From Gemmatimonadota bacterium (lineage in GTDB: Bacteria > Gemmatimonadota > Gemmatimonadetes > Longimicrobiales > Gaopeijiaceae), in assembly GCA_009838975.1 (NCBI GenBank), contig VXQO01000145.1, positions 1 through 53,472 on the forward strand: a stretch of 53,472 nt of DNA. Direction: 5' to 3'. Below, piece after piece: positions 17,238 to 26,111 of the stretch. Under the pieces are notes generated by a model. The model searched no databases, had not been told where the DNA came from, and saw nothing but the letters and a program-made list of their open reading frames with translations. Each line of letters begins with the position of its first letter. The stretch's first letter is position 1. Made by a program: the position numbers and the translations under genes.

Positions 17238-20200
17238 TCAGCCGTCCGACACGGAAACCGACTTCGCTGCGCTGGCGGTCGTGGGACGACGGCCGGATCC
17301 GTCGCTGTCTGTGACGGAGGCGGATTCGCCGTTCGGGAAGTGATCCTCGATCCTGTTTGCAAAGGGCGAGCTTCGGCGTCGTGCCCGGTGCCGGAATTGC
17401 TCGGAAGCGGCCGATGAACCGTAAACCTCCGCCACATCCGCAGCCTCTTCGTCCGATCCCGTGCCCTCGACGATCGACCGGGCGAGGGACAGGGCCGTGG
17501 CGGTGGTCATGAGCTCCAGGGCGCTGACCTGGTAGTTGAACTGCGTTTGGACAAAGGCGCCCAGTTCGGCGACCGATATCGAGGTGAGCCCGAAGCTCGA
17601 CAATGGCTCGGTCATGTCGCCTTCATCGTGGCCACAGAGTTCGGCCACCTTCGCGGAGATCTGTGCCACGACACTCTCGATGGTCAGATCACCGCCAGCG
17701 TCCACGTCGAACGCCGCCTGATTGTTCAGCAGGCGTCCGTTGCGCATGTAATCGGGAGAATCGACGGACCATGGCGGGTTCGAGAACAGCGCGGTGACCA
17801 GATGGTCATGGCCGGGCATGGTGCGCAGGGCGTAGTCGAGATTGGCAATCGCGAAGTTGGCGCTGACGGTGGTCATGCCGGCCATTCTCATCAATCTCAT
17901 GATGTGGAGGCTGCGCGCCGCCATGCCGACCTCGGTGACCGGGCCCAGGTTGTACGAGAGACCCGGGAGGCCGCGCCGACAACGCCAGGCGGCCAACCCG
18001 TCCAGGTAGGCGCTCGCCCCGCTGTAGTTAATCTGTCCGAGATTGCCGAACGTCGACGCAATGGACGAAAACAGCACGAAGTAGTCCAGATCACACTCGG
18101 CAGTGGCATGGTGCAGATTCAGCGCACCCTGGGCCTTGGGCGCGAACACCCTGCGGAGGGACTCCGGGGATGTATCGAGGAACGAACGATCCTCGAGGGT
18201 TCCAGCGAGGTGGAACACACCCTTCAGCGGTCGCTGCATCCGAGCTACACAGCGCCGGACATCGGCCTCGCTCCGCACATCACCCGCGAAGATGTCGATC
18301 TCGTAGTCCTCGTCCATCTTCGACAGGGTAGTCTTCTGGCGAATCCACTCCAGGTCACGGCTCCTGTCCCGATCCCGGTCCATCAGGGTCAGGTGCCGCG
18401 CTCCCACCGCGATCAGGTAGGGCACGAAGCGCAGGCCAAAGCCGCCCAGGCCGCCTGTCACCAGATAGGTCGCATCGGGGTCGAGGAAGGGCCGTGTATC
18501 GGCGATCCCGAACCCGCGTTCGGTGCCGGCAGGTGGCGCCGTCAGGACCAGCTTCCCCTGGTGCTGGCCGGTAGTCATGAGGCGCAGCGCCCTGGCATAG
18601 TCCCGGTAAGGGGAAGCAGTTAGGGCGGGTGGAGGCACTGCGCCCTCCGCCATCAGGTCCAGACAAGCTTGGGAAAGCATGTGTGACAGGACGGGATCGT
18701 CGAGCATCAGCCGGTCGACATCGATCGCCGCAAAACGGAGATTCTTGCGGAACACGCGCATGCTCAGCGAGTTGTCGGTGTAGATGTCGACCTTGCCGAT
18801 CTCGCAGTGCCAGCCGGAGGGGCGCAGTGCCTTGAGACAGAGCGCGATGTGATGCCCGGCGAGCGAATTGAGCACCACGTCGACGCCCTCGCCGTCCGTA
18901 GCCTCCATCAGATCGTCGTACCACTCGTGGCTGTGCGAGTCGAAGGCCCCGCGGGCGCCCATTGCCAGCAGTTGGTTGCGTTTGCTCTCGTTGCCCGCGG
19001 TGGCGTAGATCTCCGCGCCGACGTGCTTCGCCAGGGCAATGGCGGCCTGTCCGACGCCGCCCATTGCCGAGTGGATGAGGACCCGCTGTCCCTCCCTCAG
19101 CCGGGCCAGGTAAACGAGCGAGTAGTACGCGGTCACATAGACGGACAACGACGACGCGGCCTCTTCCATGCTGATCCGCGGCGGCTTCAGGAAGGCGAGA
19201 TGCTCGTTGACCACGACCCGGTTGCCGATACAACCACCCACCGTGACGGCTACCTCGTCACCGACCTGCAGTCGCGTCACGCCATCGCCGATGCGCCGAA
19301 CCACTCCGCTGCCCTCTATACCCACTTCGCGTCCCAGCGCCGAGCGCTCGTAGGCCATGGCGGGGAGAAGGCCCAGGGTAACCATCACGTCGCGGAAGTT
19401 CAACGCAGCTGCAGCGACCTCGATCTCCACTTCGTCCGGGCCCGGCGGGGGCACTTCGCAGGTCGTCATCTGCAGCCCGCTGACCTGGCCGGGGTTGTCC
19501 AGGCGGAGCCGGTAGGTTGGATCTTCGCCCACGGGGACAAGGGGGGCGCGCTCCCGCAGGCTGATCACCCGTGGGGCCCAGAGCCGTCCCTCCCACACCG
19601 CAAGTTCGCGCTCGCGCAGGTCGATCCGGTCCAGAAGGGCCAGGGTTTCCAGATCGCTCTTCGCACCCAGGTCCACGAGCCGGAAATCGATTCCGGTATC
19701 CTCGGCAAGGAGCTCCAGGGCGATGCTGCGGACCGCTCCCCAGAGGGCGCTGCCGCGTGGATCGTCCACGTGGCGGACGGCCCCGCGCGTCACGATGGTC
19801 AGGCGGCAGTTGCGGGTCGCGTTCTCCAGGCGGAATGGGGCCACGGCCTGAAGGAACGAGACCAGCTGCCAAACCGCCCGTTCTCCGGTGGGATCCGTGG
19901 GATCCGGGCCGCAGAAGATGTCGATCGCCGCCAGATCGGCCGCCGAGGGCCATTCCTCCAGCGTCATGAAGTTGCCATCCTCGTAACTGGCCCACGGAAC
20001 CTGGTGGACCCCGGGTGAATCGAGCAGGGCCGCCCAGTCCGAAGCCCAGCTGTCCGGCTCGCCGATCACCCACCGTGGCCGTGGAGTTTCGGTCGCGCCG
20101 TCGGTGTCGAGCGGGTCGCCATGGCGCTGCGGCGCCTGCAGGAGCGTCGTGCGCTTCCCCGCATGCACGCTCGTCCAGCCCTCGCCCGGATCAACCGCCT

Positions 20201-23200
20201 CGCCGTCGGCGTGGAAGACCACCGCGAGCCCCCCCGCAACGGTCAGCCGATGCAGGAGTGCCCACTGCTCCGGCCCGAACGCCGCAGCGTCGGAGTGCAG
20301 GAACAGGATCTCGGCGGCGGCGGGACGCAGCAGGCCCGAGGTCATCTCCAGGTCCTGTACCTGCTCCGACATCGGATCGAGCGGCGCAAAACGAAGCGCG
20401 GCCTCTCGATGATTGAAGGCCTCGTAGTGGGCCCGTGCGCACTCCTCGTCCTTGCCGAGAATCCAGAACTCGGTCTGGGCGTCCGGACCCGAAAGATACT
20501 TAATACATTTGTTTAGTATTGTGGAGTCGGGCTCTCGTTCACCGGCCACCTCGATCACATGGCACGAATAGCGGGCCCCGAGAGTCCCCTGCTCGAACGC
20601 GGCGATCAGCGCGGTGGGATCGACCTCTCCGTCCCGGATTGCATTGCCGATTGACGGCGCCGGAGGCACGAACCTGGGCTGCCATGCCACGACGTGCTTG
20701 CTGTCCGGTACGTCGCTCCAGCGGGGATTGCTGTTGAATGAGTGGTACTCGCCGATGTGTGCGATCAGGTGTCCCGTGGCGCGATCGTAGAAGCTGAGTC
20801 GGCCGATGTAGAGTTCGCCGAGCGGCTTGGTGTACTGGCCGCGTTCGTCCACATCGTACCATTCACCCGTATCCACGAGGTGACAGGCGATCCGCGGTCC
20901 CGTCGGGGGACGCAGGAAGGTCACGTTACAGGCCCGCTGCGGCATGGAGAAGAAATCGGGCAGGCGCATCAGGTAGCGCAGGAAGATCTGCAATCCGCCG
21001 TCCGTCAGCGGCGGATACATGACATAGCCCTCCTCCTGGGCGGTCACCCACAGCTCTTCATCGACTTCTATGTCGAGCAGCATGTCCGTCGAGTTGGCAT
21101 CCATGTCGATCTGCTTGACGCTGCGGAACTCGGGGCCGAACTCGAAGTCGTCGCCTACGACCGCTTCGATCTGTTCGTAGAACTCGTCACCGGTGCCCAG
21201 GGGCTCGGGATCGAAAGCCGAGGCCAACACCTCGTCCAGTGTCGCGTAGGCGTCGAGCGGATGATCGGCATCCACCCGATGGACCCGGCCCCGGCAGTGC
21301 AGCGTACCCGAGTCGTCGTCTTCGAAGGAACGGGACGAAATGGTGAAGGTGAACTGGTCCGGAGCGTTGGGAATCTGAAAAAGGGCGGTCTGTAGCCGCA
21401 CCGGCGTCCTGCCCACGGGAGTGTGCTGCAGGAACTCGATCTCCTCGATGTTGATGGGGTTCCCGGAGAACGCCTGGAGGAGCAGTTCGATGTAGCCCGC
21501 GGCCGGAATGATGGGCGCGCGATGAACCCGGTGGTCGGTCAGCCAGGGGAAATCCTGCTCGGAAAGGCGCGCCTCGAAGAGAATGTGATCGCACGGTACC
21601 CTGTGGCCGACCAGCGGCCCGTGCGAATATTGGCCGCGCTGGACGAACATCTCGTCGTCGACCAGGTCGTCGTGGGTGGTCGTTTGTTCCTGCGGATGCC
21701 CCGGGAGGAGGTGGGCGATGGGTTCCGGGCGCGGATACTGGGAAGCGAAGTCCAGTTCGACGCCGTTCCGGTACAGGGCTCCCAGGGCTTCCTGGAATCC
21801 GAGACACGCATCCTGGTCCTTCATCAGCGTGGGGATACAGACCGGGACCGAAGAGGCGCCTTCCACGCACTGCCGGATCAGCGGCTGCAGCGCGCCGTGC
21901 GGCGCGATCTCCAGAACAACATCGGGACGGTAGTCCCTGACCACGGTCTCCATCGCCGCAGCGAAGTGCACCGGCTGGCGGATGTTGGACCACCAGTACT
22001 CGGCGTCCAGGCGCCGCGTCGCCGTTCCGGTCACCGAAGACACCATCGGAACGTGTGCGTCGAAAGCGCATGCGTCGAGGAAGGACAGGGAGGCGATCAC
22101 GTCGTCGTGCAGCGGGTCCATCGCCGTCGAGTGGAACGCAATGTTGCCGGGGATCAGCCGATTCTGCAGGCCGCGGCGCTCGAGTTCCACCAGGACGGGC
22201 TGCAGCGCGGGTTCCTTGCCGCAGACCACGGTGTTGGCAGGCGCGTTCTCGCAGGCAATCTCGACCTGTGGGGCGCGGTGGTTCCTGCGCTCGAACGGAA
22301 CCCGCAACTCCTCCAGCAGCGTCTCCACACCCGGCCGGTCCAGGCCGATCGCGAGCATCCGTCCCGAGCCGGCCACTCTCTGCTGAAGGGTGGCGCGGTG
22401 ATAGACCAGGTGCGTGGCCTCCGCCAGGGACAGGGCCCCGCTGGCGTAGGCTGCAGCCACCTCGCCCGAGCTGTGTCCGATCACGCAGTCCGGGTGTAGG
22501 CCCCAGGTCGAGAGCAGTTCAACCAGTGCGCACTGAATCATGAAGATCACGGGCTGGGCCAGCTGGACTTCGTTCAGTTCCTCCTGGCTCGCCGCAAAGC
22601 AGGCATCCCGCAGCGATGTCCCGGAGTGCTTCCGCCACTCCTCTTCGACGGCGTCAACCACACGACGGAACACTGGGTCGGCATCGTAGAGCGCGCGCCC
22701 GCATCCCGCCCACTGCGTGCCCTGGCCCGAGAACACCATCGCCACCCGGCGCTCAACTTCTTCCCCGGTGGAGACGTCGGACGGTTCTTCCACGAAAGCG
22801 TCCAACGCCTCTGCGAGCTGTTCACGATCTCGCACGGCGAAAGCGGCCCGTACGGGGAAATGGGTGCGCCTGCGGCTGAGATTGCCCGCAAGTGTGTACA
22901 GGTCGATGTCGCGCCTGGCGAGGATCTCCCCCAGGCTCCGGGCAGCCTCCGCCAGGGCGTTGGTGTTGCGCGCGGACAGCGGAATCATGTATCCGGCGCG
23001 TGGAGCCGGAGGCACCGACCAGGCCCTTGGCCGCTCCGGCCGGTATTCCCTCACCACGCAGTGCCCGTTGGCCCCCCCGAACCCGAATGAATTGATGCCG
23101 ACCACGACCGGGTAATCCGGGAAGGGCTCGCAAGCAGTCTGGACCTGCATGGGGCAGCTATCGAAGTCGATTTCCAGATTCGGAGCCAGAAAGTTTTTCG

Positions 23201-24365
23201 AGATGGGCGCGAAGGTCCGGCGCTGCATCATGAGGATGACTTTCAGCAATGCGGCGCTGAACGCCGCCGCCTCCAGATGCCCCACGTTGCTCTTGACGCT
23301 GGCGACGCGCAGCGGGACATCGCGCTCGACGCCCCCGAAAGCCTGCGCAATCGCGTTTCCTTCGATGCGGTCCCCCACGACGGTGCCGGTCGCATGTGCT
23401 TCGATGTAGTCGAAGTCCTCGGGGCCGAGTCCGGCGCGTGCGCAGGCCGTGCGCATCAGATCGACCTGCGAATGACGGGTGGGTGCGGTGATGTACCGCC
23501 CCTGGGCCATACCCTCGGCGTCGTCGGCGGTCCCGGCCGTGTTCACCGCGGTGGCTTCGATCACGGCGAAGATGTGGTCGCCGTCCCTTTCGGCCACCTC
23601 CAACGGCTTGATTGCAAAGACGAACGCCCCTTCCGCGCGCATGTACCCGTTGGCGTCGGCGTCGAAGGAGTGACACCTGCCATCGGGACTGATGACCCCC
23701 AGAGCGTTGAACGAAGCGCTGCAACGAGCCGATCCAAGGTAGGTGGCGGCCCCCACCAGAGCCTGTTCGCAGTCGCCCTGCCGCATCGCGTTGATGCCCG
23801 TATGAAGAGCGGACAGGGACGCCGAGCAGGCCGTGGAGCACGCGAGCGACGGCCCCATGAGATTGAGGTGGTACGAAATGCGGTTGGCCAGCATCGACGC
23901 GTCGATGCTCAGGATGGAGAACTCGTTGGTCCCGTACAGCGCCCGCCAGTTGGCCGTGGACGCGACCTGGGCCCCGATGAATACGCCCGTGGAACTGTTC
24001 CGAAGTGCGTTCAGATCCCACCCGGCGTGTTCGCAACTCTCCCACGAGCAGCCCAGCAGCATCCGGATCTGCGGATCCATGTACGCCATCTCGTTGCGCG
24101 AGACCCCGAACAGGCCGCTGTCCATCCGCTGCTCGCCCTGGTCACGTATCAACCCTTCGTAGGCACTGCCGAAGCGGCCCGGGCCCGAGAATCCGCCGAT
24201 GGGCTGGTAACCGCGACCGTAGCGGTCGGCTACGGGCTCCCTGACTATCTCGCGTTCGGAGAGGAGCCGCCAGAAGTCGTCGTCGCAGCGGATGCCGCCC
24301 GGCATCCGGTACGCGTACCCGACAATGGCGACGGGATAAGCAGAGTTCAACGGGTCTGATCTCAT
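17238..24365 (-). CDS. Single-module reducing type I polyketide synthase
   Basis: 2375 residues with domain order KS-AT-DH-(linker)-ER-KR-ACP. KS: Cys180 in STACSAS, His324 in EAHATGT and the KSNVGH block. AT: GHSSG with Ser632 and an AFH-type motif suggesting malonyl-CoA. DH: His945 in DHRVHRAPIIP and Asp1122 in TDGGLQ. ER: GGVGQAA near 1767. KR: GGLGGFG near 1969 and Tyr2114 in NYSGASA. ACP: Ser2262 in GLTSIS. A degenerate region lies between DH and ER (about 1250-1560), where a methyltransferase sits in many iterative PKSs; no SAM-binding glycine motif is visible. No thioesterase is present. Departures from consensus are HATGT for HGTGT, Arg for Gly in the DH motif, Ser for Asn in the KR YxxxN, and Thr before the ACP Ser. 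A single complete module suggests iterative synthesis of a reduced, lipid-like chain, as in mono-modular PKSs of sponge symbionts and fungal reducing PKSs. The Ser-rich tail after 2300 may dock to the next protein. Confidence 0.95.
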   Translation of the reverse strand: MRSDPLNSAYPVAIVGYAYRMPGGIRCDDDFWRLLSEREIVREPVADRYGRGYQPIGGFSGPGRFGSAYEGLIRDQGEQRMDSGLFGVSRNEMAYMDPQIRMLLGCSWESCEHAGWDLNALRNSSTGVFIGAQVASTANWRALYGTNEFSILSIDASMLANRISYHLNLMGPSLACSTACSASLSALHTGINAMRQGDCEQALVGAATYLGSARCSASFNALGVISPDGRCHSFDADANGYMRAEGAFVFAIKPLEVAERDGDHIFAVIEATAVNTAGTADDAEGMAQGRYITAPTRHSQVDLMRTACARAGLGPEDFDYIEAHATGTVVGDRIEGNAIAQAFGGVERDVPLRVASVKSNVGHLEAAAFSAALLKVILMMQRRTFAPISKNFLAPNLEIDFDSCPMQVQTACEPFPDYPVVVGINSFGFGGANGHCVVREYRPERPRAWSVPPAPRAGYMIPLSARNTNALAEAARSLGEILARRDIDLYTLAGNLSRRRTHFPVRAAFAVRDREQLAEALDAFVEEPSDVSTGEEVERRVAMVFSGQGTQWAGCGRALYDADPVFRRVVDAVEEEWRKHSGTSLRDACFAASQEELNEVQLAQPVIFMIQCALVELLSTWGLHPDCVIGHSSGEVAAAYASGALSLAEATHLVYHRATLQQRVAGSGRMLAIGLDRPGVETLLEELRVPFERRNHRAPQVEIACENAPANTVVCGKEPALQPVLVELERRGLQNRLIPGNIAFHSTAMDPLHDDVIASLSFLDACAFDAHVPMVSSVTGTATRRLDAEYWWSNIRQPVHFAAAMETVVRDYRPDVVLEIAPHGALQPLIRQCVEGASSVPVCIPTLMKDQDACLGFQEALGALYRNGVELDFASQYPRPEPIAHLLPGHPQEQTTTHDDLVDDEMFVQRGQYSHGPLVGHRVPCDHILFEARLSEQDFPWLTDHRVHRAPIIPAAGYIELLLQAFSGNPINIEEIEFLQHTPVGRTPVRLQTALFQIPNAPDQFTFTISSRSFEDDDSGTLHCRGRVHRVDADHPLDAYATLDEVLASAFDPEPLGTGDEFYEQIEAVVGDDFEFGPEFRSVKQIDMDANSTDMLLDIEVDEELWVTAQEEGYVMYPPLTDGGLQIFLRYLMRLPDFFSMPQRACNVTFLRPPTGPRIACHLVDTGEWYDVDERGQYTKPLGELYIGRLSFYDRATGHLIAHIGEYHSFNSNPRWSDVPDSKHVVAWQPRFVPPAPSIGNAIRDGEVDPTALIAAFEQGTLGARYSCHVIEVAGEREPDSTILNKCIKYLSGPDAQTEFWILGKDEECARAHYEAFNHREAALRFAPLDPMSEQVQDLEMTSGLLRPAAAEILFLHSDAAAFGPEQWALLHRLTVAGGLAVVFHADGEAVDPGEGWTSVHAGKRTTLLQAPQRHGDPLDTDGATETPRPRWVIGEPDSWASDWAALLDSPGVHQVPWASYEDGNFMTLEEWPSAADLAAIDIFCGPDPTDPTGERAVWQLVSFLQAVAPFRLENATRNCRLTIVTRGAVRHVDDPRGSALWGAVRSIALELLAEDTGIDFRLVDLGAKSDLETLALLDRIDLRERELAVWEGRLWAPRVISLRERAPLVPVGEDPTYRLRLDNPGQVSGLQMTTCEVPPPGPDEVEIEVAAAALNFRDVMVTLGLLPAMAYERSALGREVGIEGSGVVRRIGDGVTRLQVGDEVAVTVGGCIGNRVVVNEHLAFLKPPRISMEEAASSLSVYVTAYYSLVYLARLREGQRVLIHSAMGGVGQAAIALAKHVGAEIYATAGNESKRNQLLAMGARGAFDSHSHEWYDDLMEATDGEGVDVVLNSLAGHHIALCLKALRPSGWHCEIGKVDIYTDNSLSMRVFRKNLRFAAIDVDRLMLDDPVLSHMLSQACLDLMAEGAVPPPALTASPYRDYARALRLMTTGQHQGKLVLTAPPAGTERGFGIADTRPFLDPDATYLVTGGLGGFGLRFVPYLIAVGARHLTLMDRDRDRSRDLEWIRQKTTLSKMDEDYEIDIFAGDVRSEADVRRCVARMQRPLKGVFHLAGTLEDRSFLDTSPESLRRVFAPKAQGALNLHHATAECDLDYFVLFSSIASTFGNLGQINYSGASAYLDGLAAWRCRRGLPGLSYNLGPVTEVGMAARSLHIMRLMRMAGMTTVSANFAIANLDYALRTMPGHDHLVTALFSNPPWSVDSPDYMRNGRLLNNQAAFDVDAGGDLTIESVVAQISAKVAELCGHDEGDMTEPLSSFGLTSISVAELGAFVQTQFNYQVSALELMTTATALSLARSIVEGTGSDEEAADVAEVYGSSAASEQFRHRARRRSSPFANRIEDHFPNGESASVTDSDGSGRRPTTASAAKSVSVSDG

Positions 24366-24461
24366 TTCACGATACCCTGCTCGAGCAGCGTCAGGGCCGA
24401 AGTCACGACACTACGCCCGAGAGTTCTGGAAATGGAGAAGAAACGCTGCCAGGCAGCAGGA
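24366..24461 (-). promoter_or_regulatory. Spacer before the PKS gene
   Basis: 96 bases containing the 12-bp palindrome CTGCTCGAGCAG (24377-24388), flanked by CCCTG and CAGGG that could form a larger stem, and a second palindromic patch GCTGCCaGGCAGC near 24450. The ribosome site of the PKS is weak (CAGGG). The hairpins could be processing or attenuation signals within the operon; function is inference. Confidence 0.35.
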
Positions 24462-24740
24462 CTACGACTCGTCAACGAACTCCTCTACCACCCGGTCGGC
24501 GGTTTCGAACATCTGCTGGAGCCACTGTTGCCGCTTGGCTCTCATCTGCTTGACCTTCTCCCACAGCGCGTCGCGGATCCTCTTCGCTGCTTCCTCGCGC
24601 GCTTGACTGGAAAGGTCGGTATCATTCTGGAACTCGTATTTCTCGATCGCGAAAGCCGCGATGTCGAGGATGTTCTCGCCAACGATGTTGAGATCGACGG
24701 CGCTCCTGATCGTGATGGTCTTTTCCTGGCGGTTCGTCAT
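24462..24740 (-). CDS. Unknown 92-residue charged helical protein
   Basis: It starts at an ATG preceded by TTGGAGC. The protein is highly charged and predicted largely helical, with an amphipathic central stretch (AREEAAKRIRDALWEKVKQMRAKRQQWLQQMF) and an acidic C-terminus (EEFVDES). No signal peptide, membrane segment, Cys or recognisable catalytic motif is seen. It lies between the STAS gene and the PKS on the same strand, so it is likely cotranscribed. I do not recognise a family. Good ribosome site, GC-typical codon use and context support a real gene. Confidence 0.72.
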   Translation of the reverse strand: MTNRQEKTITIRSAVDLNIVGENILDIAAFAIEKYEFQNDTDLSSQAREEAAKRIRDALWEKVKQMRAKRQQWLQQMFETADRVVEEFVDES

Positions 24741-24812
24741 TGTTCAGCTCCAATGGTGGGAGATTGGCGGGAAAGCCATGGGAGGCCAGCGGTCCGTTCC
24801 GGATGCATGGAT

Positions 24813-25160
24813 TCAGCCATTCGCAAAGGACTCGATCGCCGTCGCCCGGGAATCGTAGACATTGATGATCTGGTCGAATCCGCTTACCGCAACGATGTCG
24901 CGGTTGAACTGCGAGAGCGAGCACAGCCCGAATCTCTTGCCCGGACCGGTGAATCGTCTGGCGATGACCAGGCACACGCGAAGGCCGGCACTGCCGATGA
25001 AGGCCACCCGCTCGAAATCGAGGACCAGATGGCGGTCATCGGGCCCCAGACCCTCTTCCAGCAGTCTCTGGAAGTCCTCGGCGCTGCCGCTGTCGATGCG
25101 GCCCAGAAGGGAGGCGATCAGCGTATCGCCGGACCTTGCCCACTTCAGGTCGACTGTCAT
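24813..25160 (-). CDS. STAS-domain anti-sigma-factor antagonist-like protein
   Basis: 115 residues forming a single STAS domain. The phosphorylatable Ser is Ser57 in AFIGSAGLR, at the same position as in SpoIIAA/RsbV proteins. The ATG follows an ACGGAGC ribosome site. In this family an RsbW-like kinase phosphorylates the Ser and so releases a partner. The upstream gene encodes a permease with an RsbW-like C-terminal domain, a ready-made partner. A close paralog of the same layout lies at 52880-53248. Whether it binds the permease domain, a sigma factor or something in the PKS pathway is unknown. Confidence 0.9.
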   Translation of the reverse strand: MTVDLKWARSGDTLIASLLGRIDSGSAEDFQRLLEEGLGPDDRHLVLDFERVAFIGSAGLRVCLVIARRFTGPGKRFGLCSLSQFNRDIVAVSGFDQIINVYDSRATAIESFANG

Positions 25161-25229
25161 GTTTGCTCCGTCATGAAATCTGCCTTGAACACTGCTTCAG
25201 TAAAGAAAAGGGGTCCATGGGTAGGCCAG

Positions 25230-26111
25230 TCAAGGGCCAGACCATCTGTTTACGCCCACCGTGAGGATGTCGACGTTGTGGTATTCCCGGTGCTTCACCG
25301 ATGTGGCGTGATGCCGCAGCAGCGCCAGCGAGAGATCCCGCTCGCTGGTCGGGTCCGGACGGTCGCCGAAGAGCATCATCTGGTTTTCGAGGTTGCCGGC
25401 ATGCGTGGCTGCGGTGAATTCCAGTGACGCGCCCTCCCGGGCGTTCCGGGCCACCACGCGCAGGCGACGTTCCTCGTTGGCTGGTCCGTGTTCATCCTCT
25501 TCCTGTCGCAGGAGACTCAGCAGCGCTTCCTCGGACGCCGCCCGGAGCCGCTCCGTCGCACTCGTACCCCATCCGTATCGAGCCGCGAAGTCGACCACGA
25601 AACGATCGAGTCGGGGAAGGCTTTCGGGGCGAAGCGGCACCTCCGTCCTGATGCGGCGGGGTCCGGTCAGTTCGAGGAAGAGGGTCAGGAGAAGGATGGT
25701 GAGCCCCCCGGCGGTCAGGCCGTTTGCCAGCATCCGACCGGTGGGCGTCGCAAGGTGGGCGGGGAATATGGCCTGGAACTGGATGCCCACCCCTATCCAG
25801 AGCGAAAGTCCGGCGATCAGGGCATTCTGCCGGTGCGCGCCTTCGTGGAAGACGACGCGCATTCCCTGCGCGAAGGTCAGTCCGAAGATCACCGTGAGGT
25901 AGGCGCCGAGCACCGGAAGCGGAATCGAGAGGATCAGGGCCACGATCTTGGGCACGAACGCCAGACACACGAACACGATTCCGATATGGACGCCGATCCT
26001 CCTGGCTGCCACACCGATTCCCTCCGCCATGGAGATGCCGGCGACGTAGGGCCAGGGCGGCAGCACCCCCGCGAATCCGGAGAGCAGAGTGCCGACGCCG
26101 CAAGCGTTCAC
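25230..26111 (-). CDS. Permease C-terminal half fused to RsbW-like ATPase domain (frameshifted)
   Basis: Written from a GTG at 26111, 293 residues. The first part (AVNACGVGTLLSGFAGVLPPWPYVAGISMAEGIG..., then two or three helices and an amphipathic loop) continues the SLC23/NCS2 transporter begun by the next entry. After a last helix (LTAGGLTILLLTLFLEL) comes a soluble domain of about 130 residues, RFVVDFAARYGWG...RLRAASEEALLSLL... ending NVDILTVGV, which resembles HATPase_c_2 anti-sigma kinases. Its N-box is degenerate (Ser where Asn is expected), so ATPase activity is doubtful. The usual NAT signature (QNxGxxxxTRxxG) is also poorly matched. One extra G in the C6/G6 run at 26114-26119 would join both halves in frame. 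As written, the halves overlap as GTGA, so a real two-protein split is the alternative. Confidence 0.75.
   Translation of the reverse strand: MNACGVGTLLSGFAGVLPPWPYVAGISMAEGIGVAARRIGVHIGIVFVCLAFVPKIVALILSIPLPVLGAYLTVIFGLTFAQGMRVVFHEGAHRQNALIAGLSLWIGVGIQFQAIFPAHLATPTGRMLANGLTAGGLTILLLTLFLELTGPRRIRTEVPLRPESLPRLDRFVVDFAARYGWGTSATERLRAASEEALLSLLRQEEDEHGPANEERRLRVVARNAREGASLEFTAATHAGNLENQMMLFGDRPDPTSERDLSLALLRHHATSVKHREYHNVDILTVGVNRWSGP

Noticed and set aside
15634-20018. Long plus-strand frames opposite the PKS and reductase-sulfotransferase genes
   Set aside because: Composition is that of GC-driven antisense translation, and the minus-strand genes carry all catalytic motifs.
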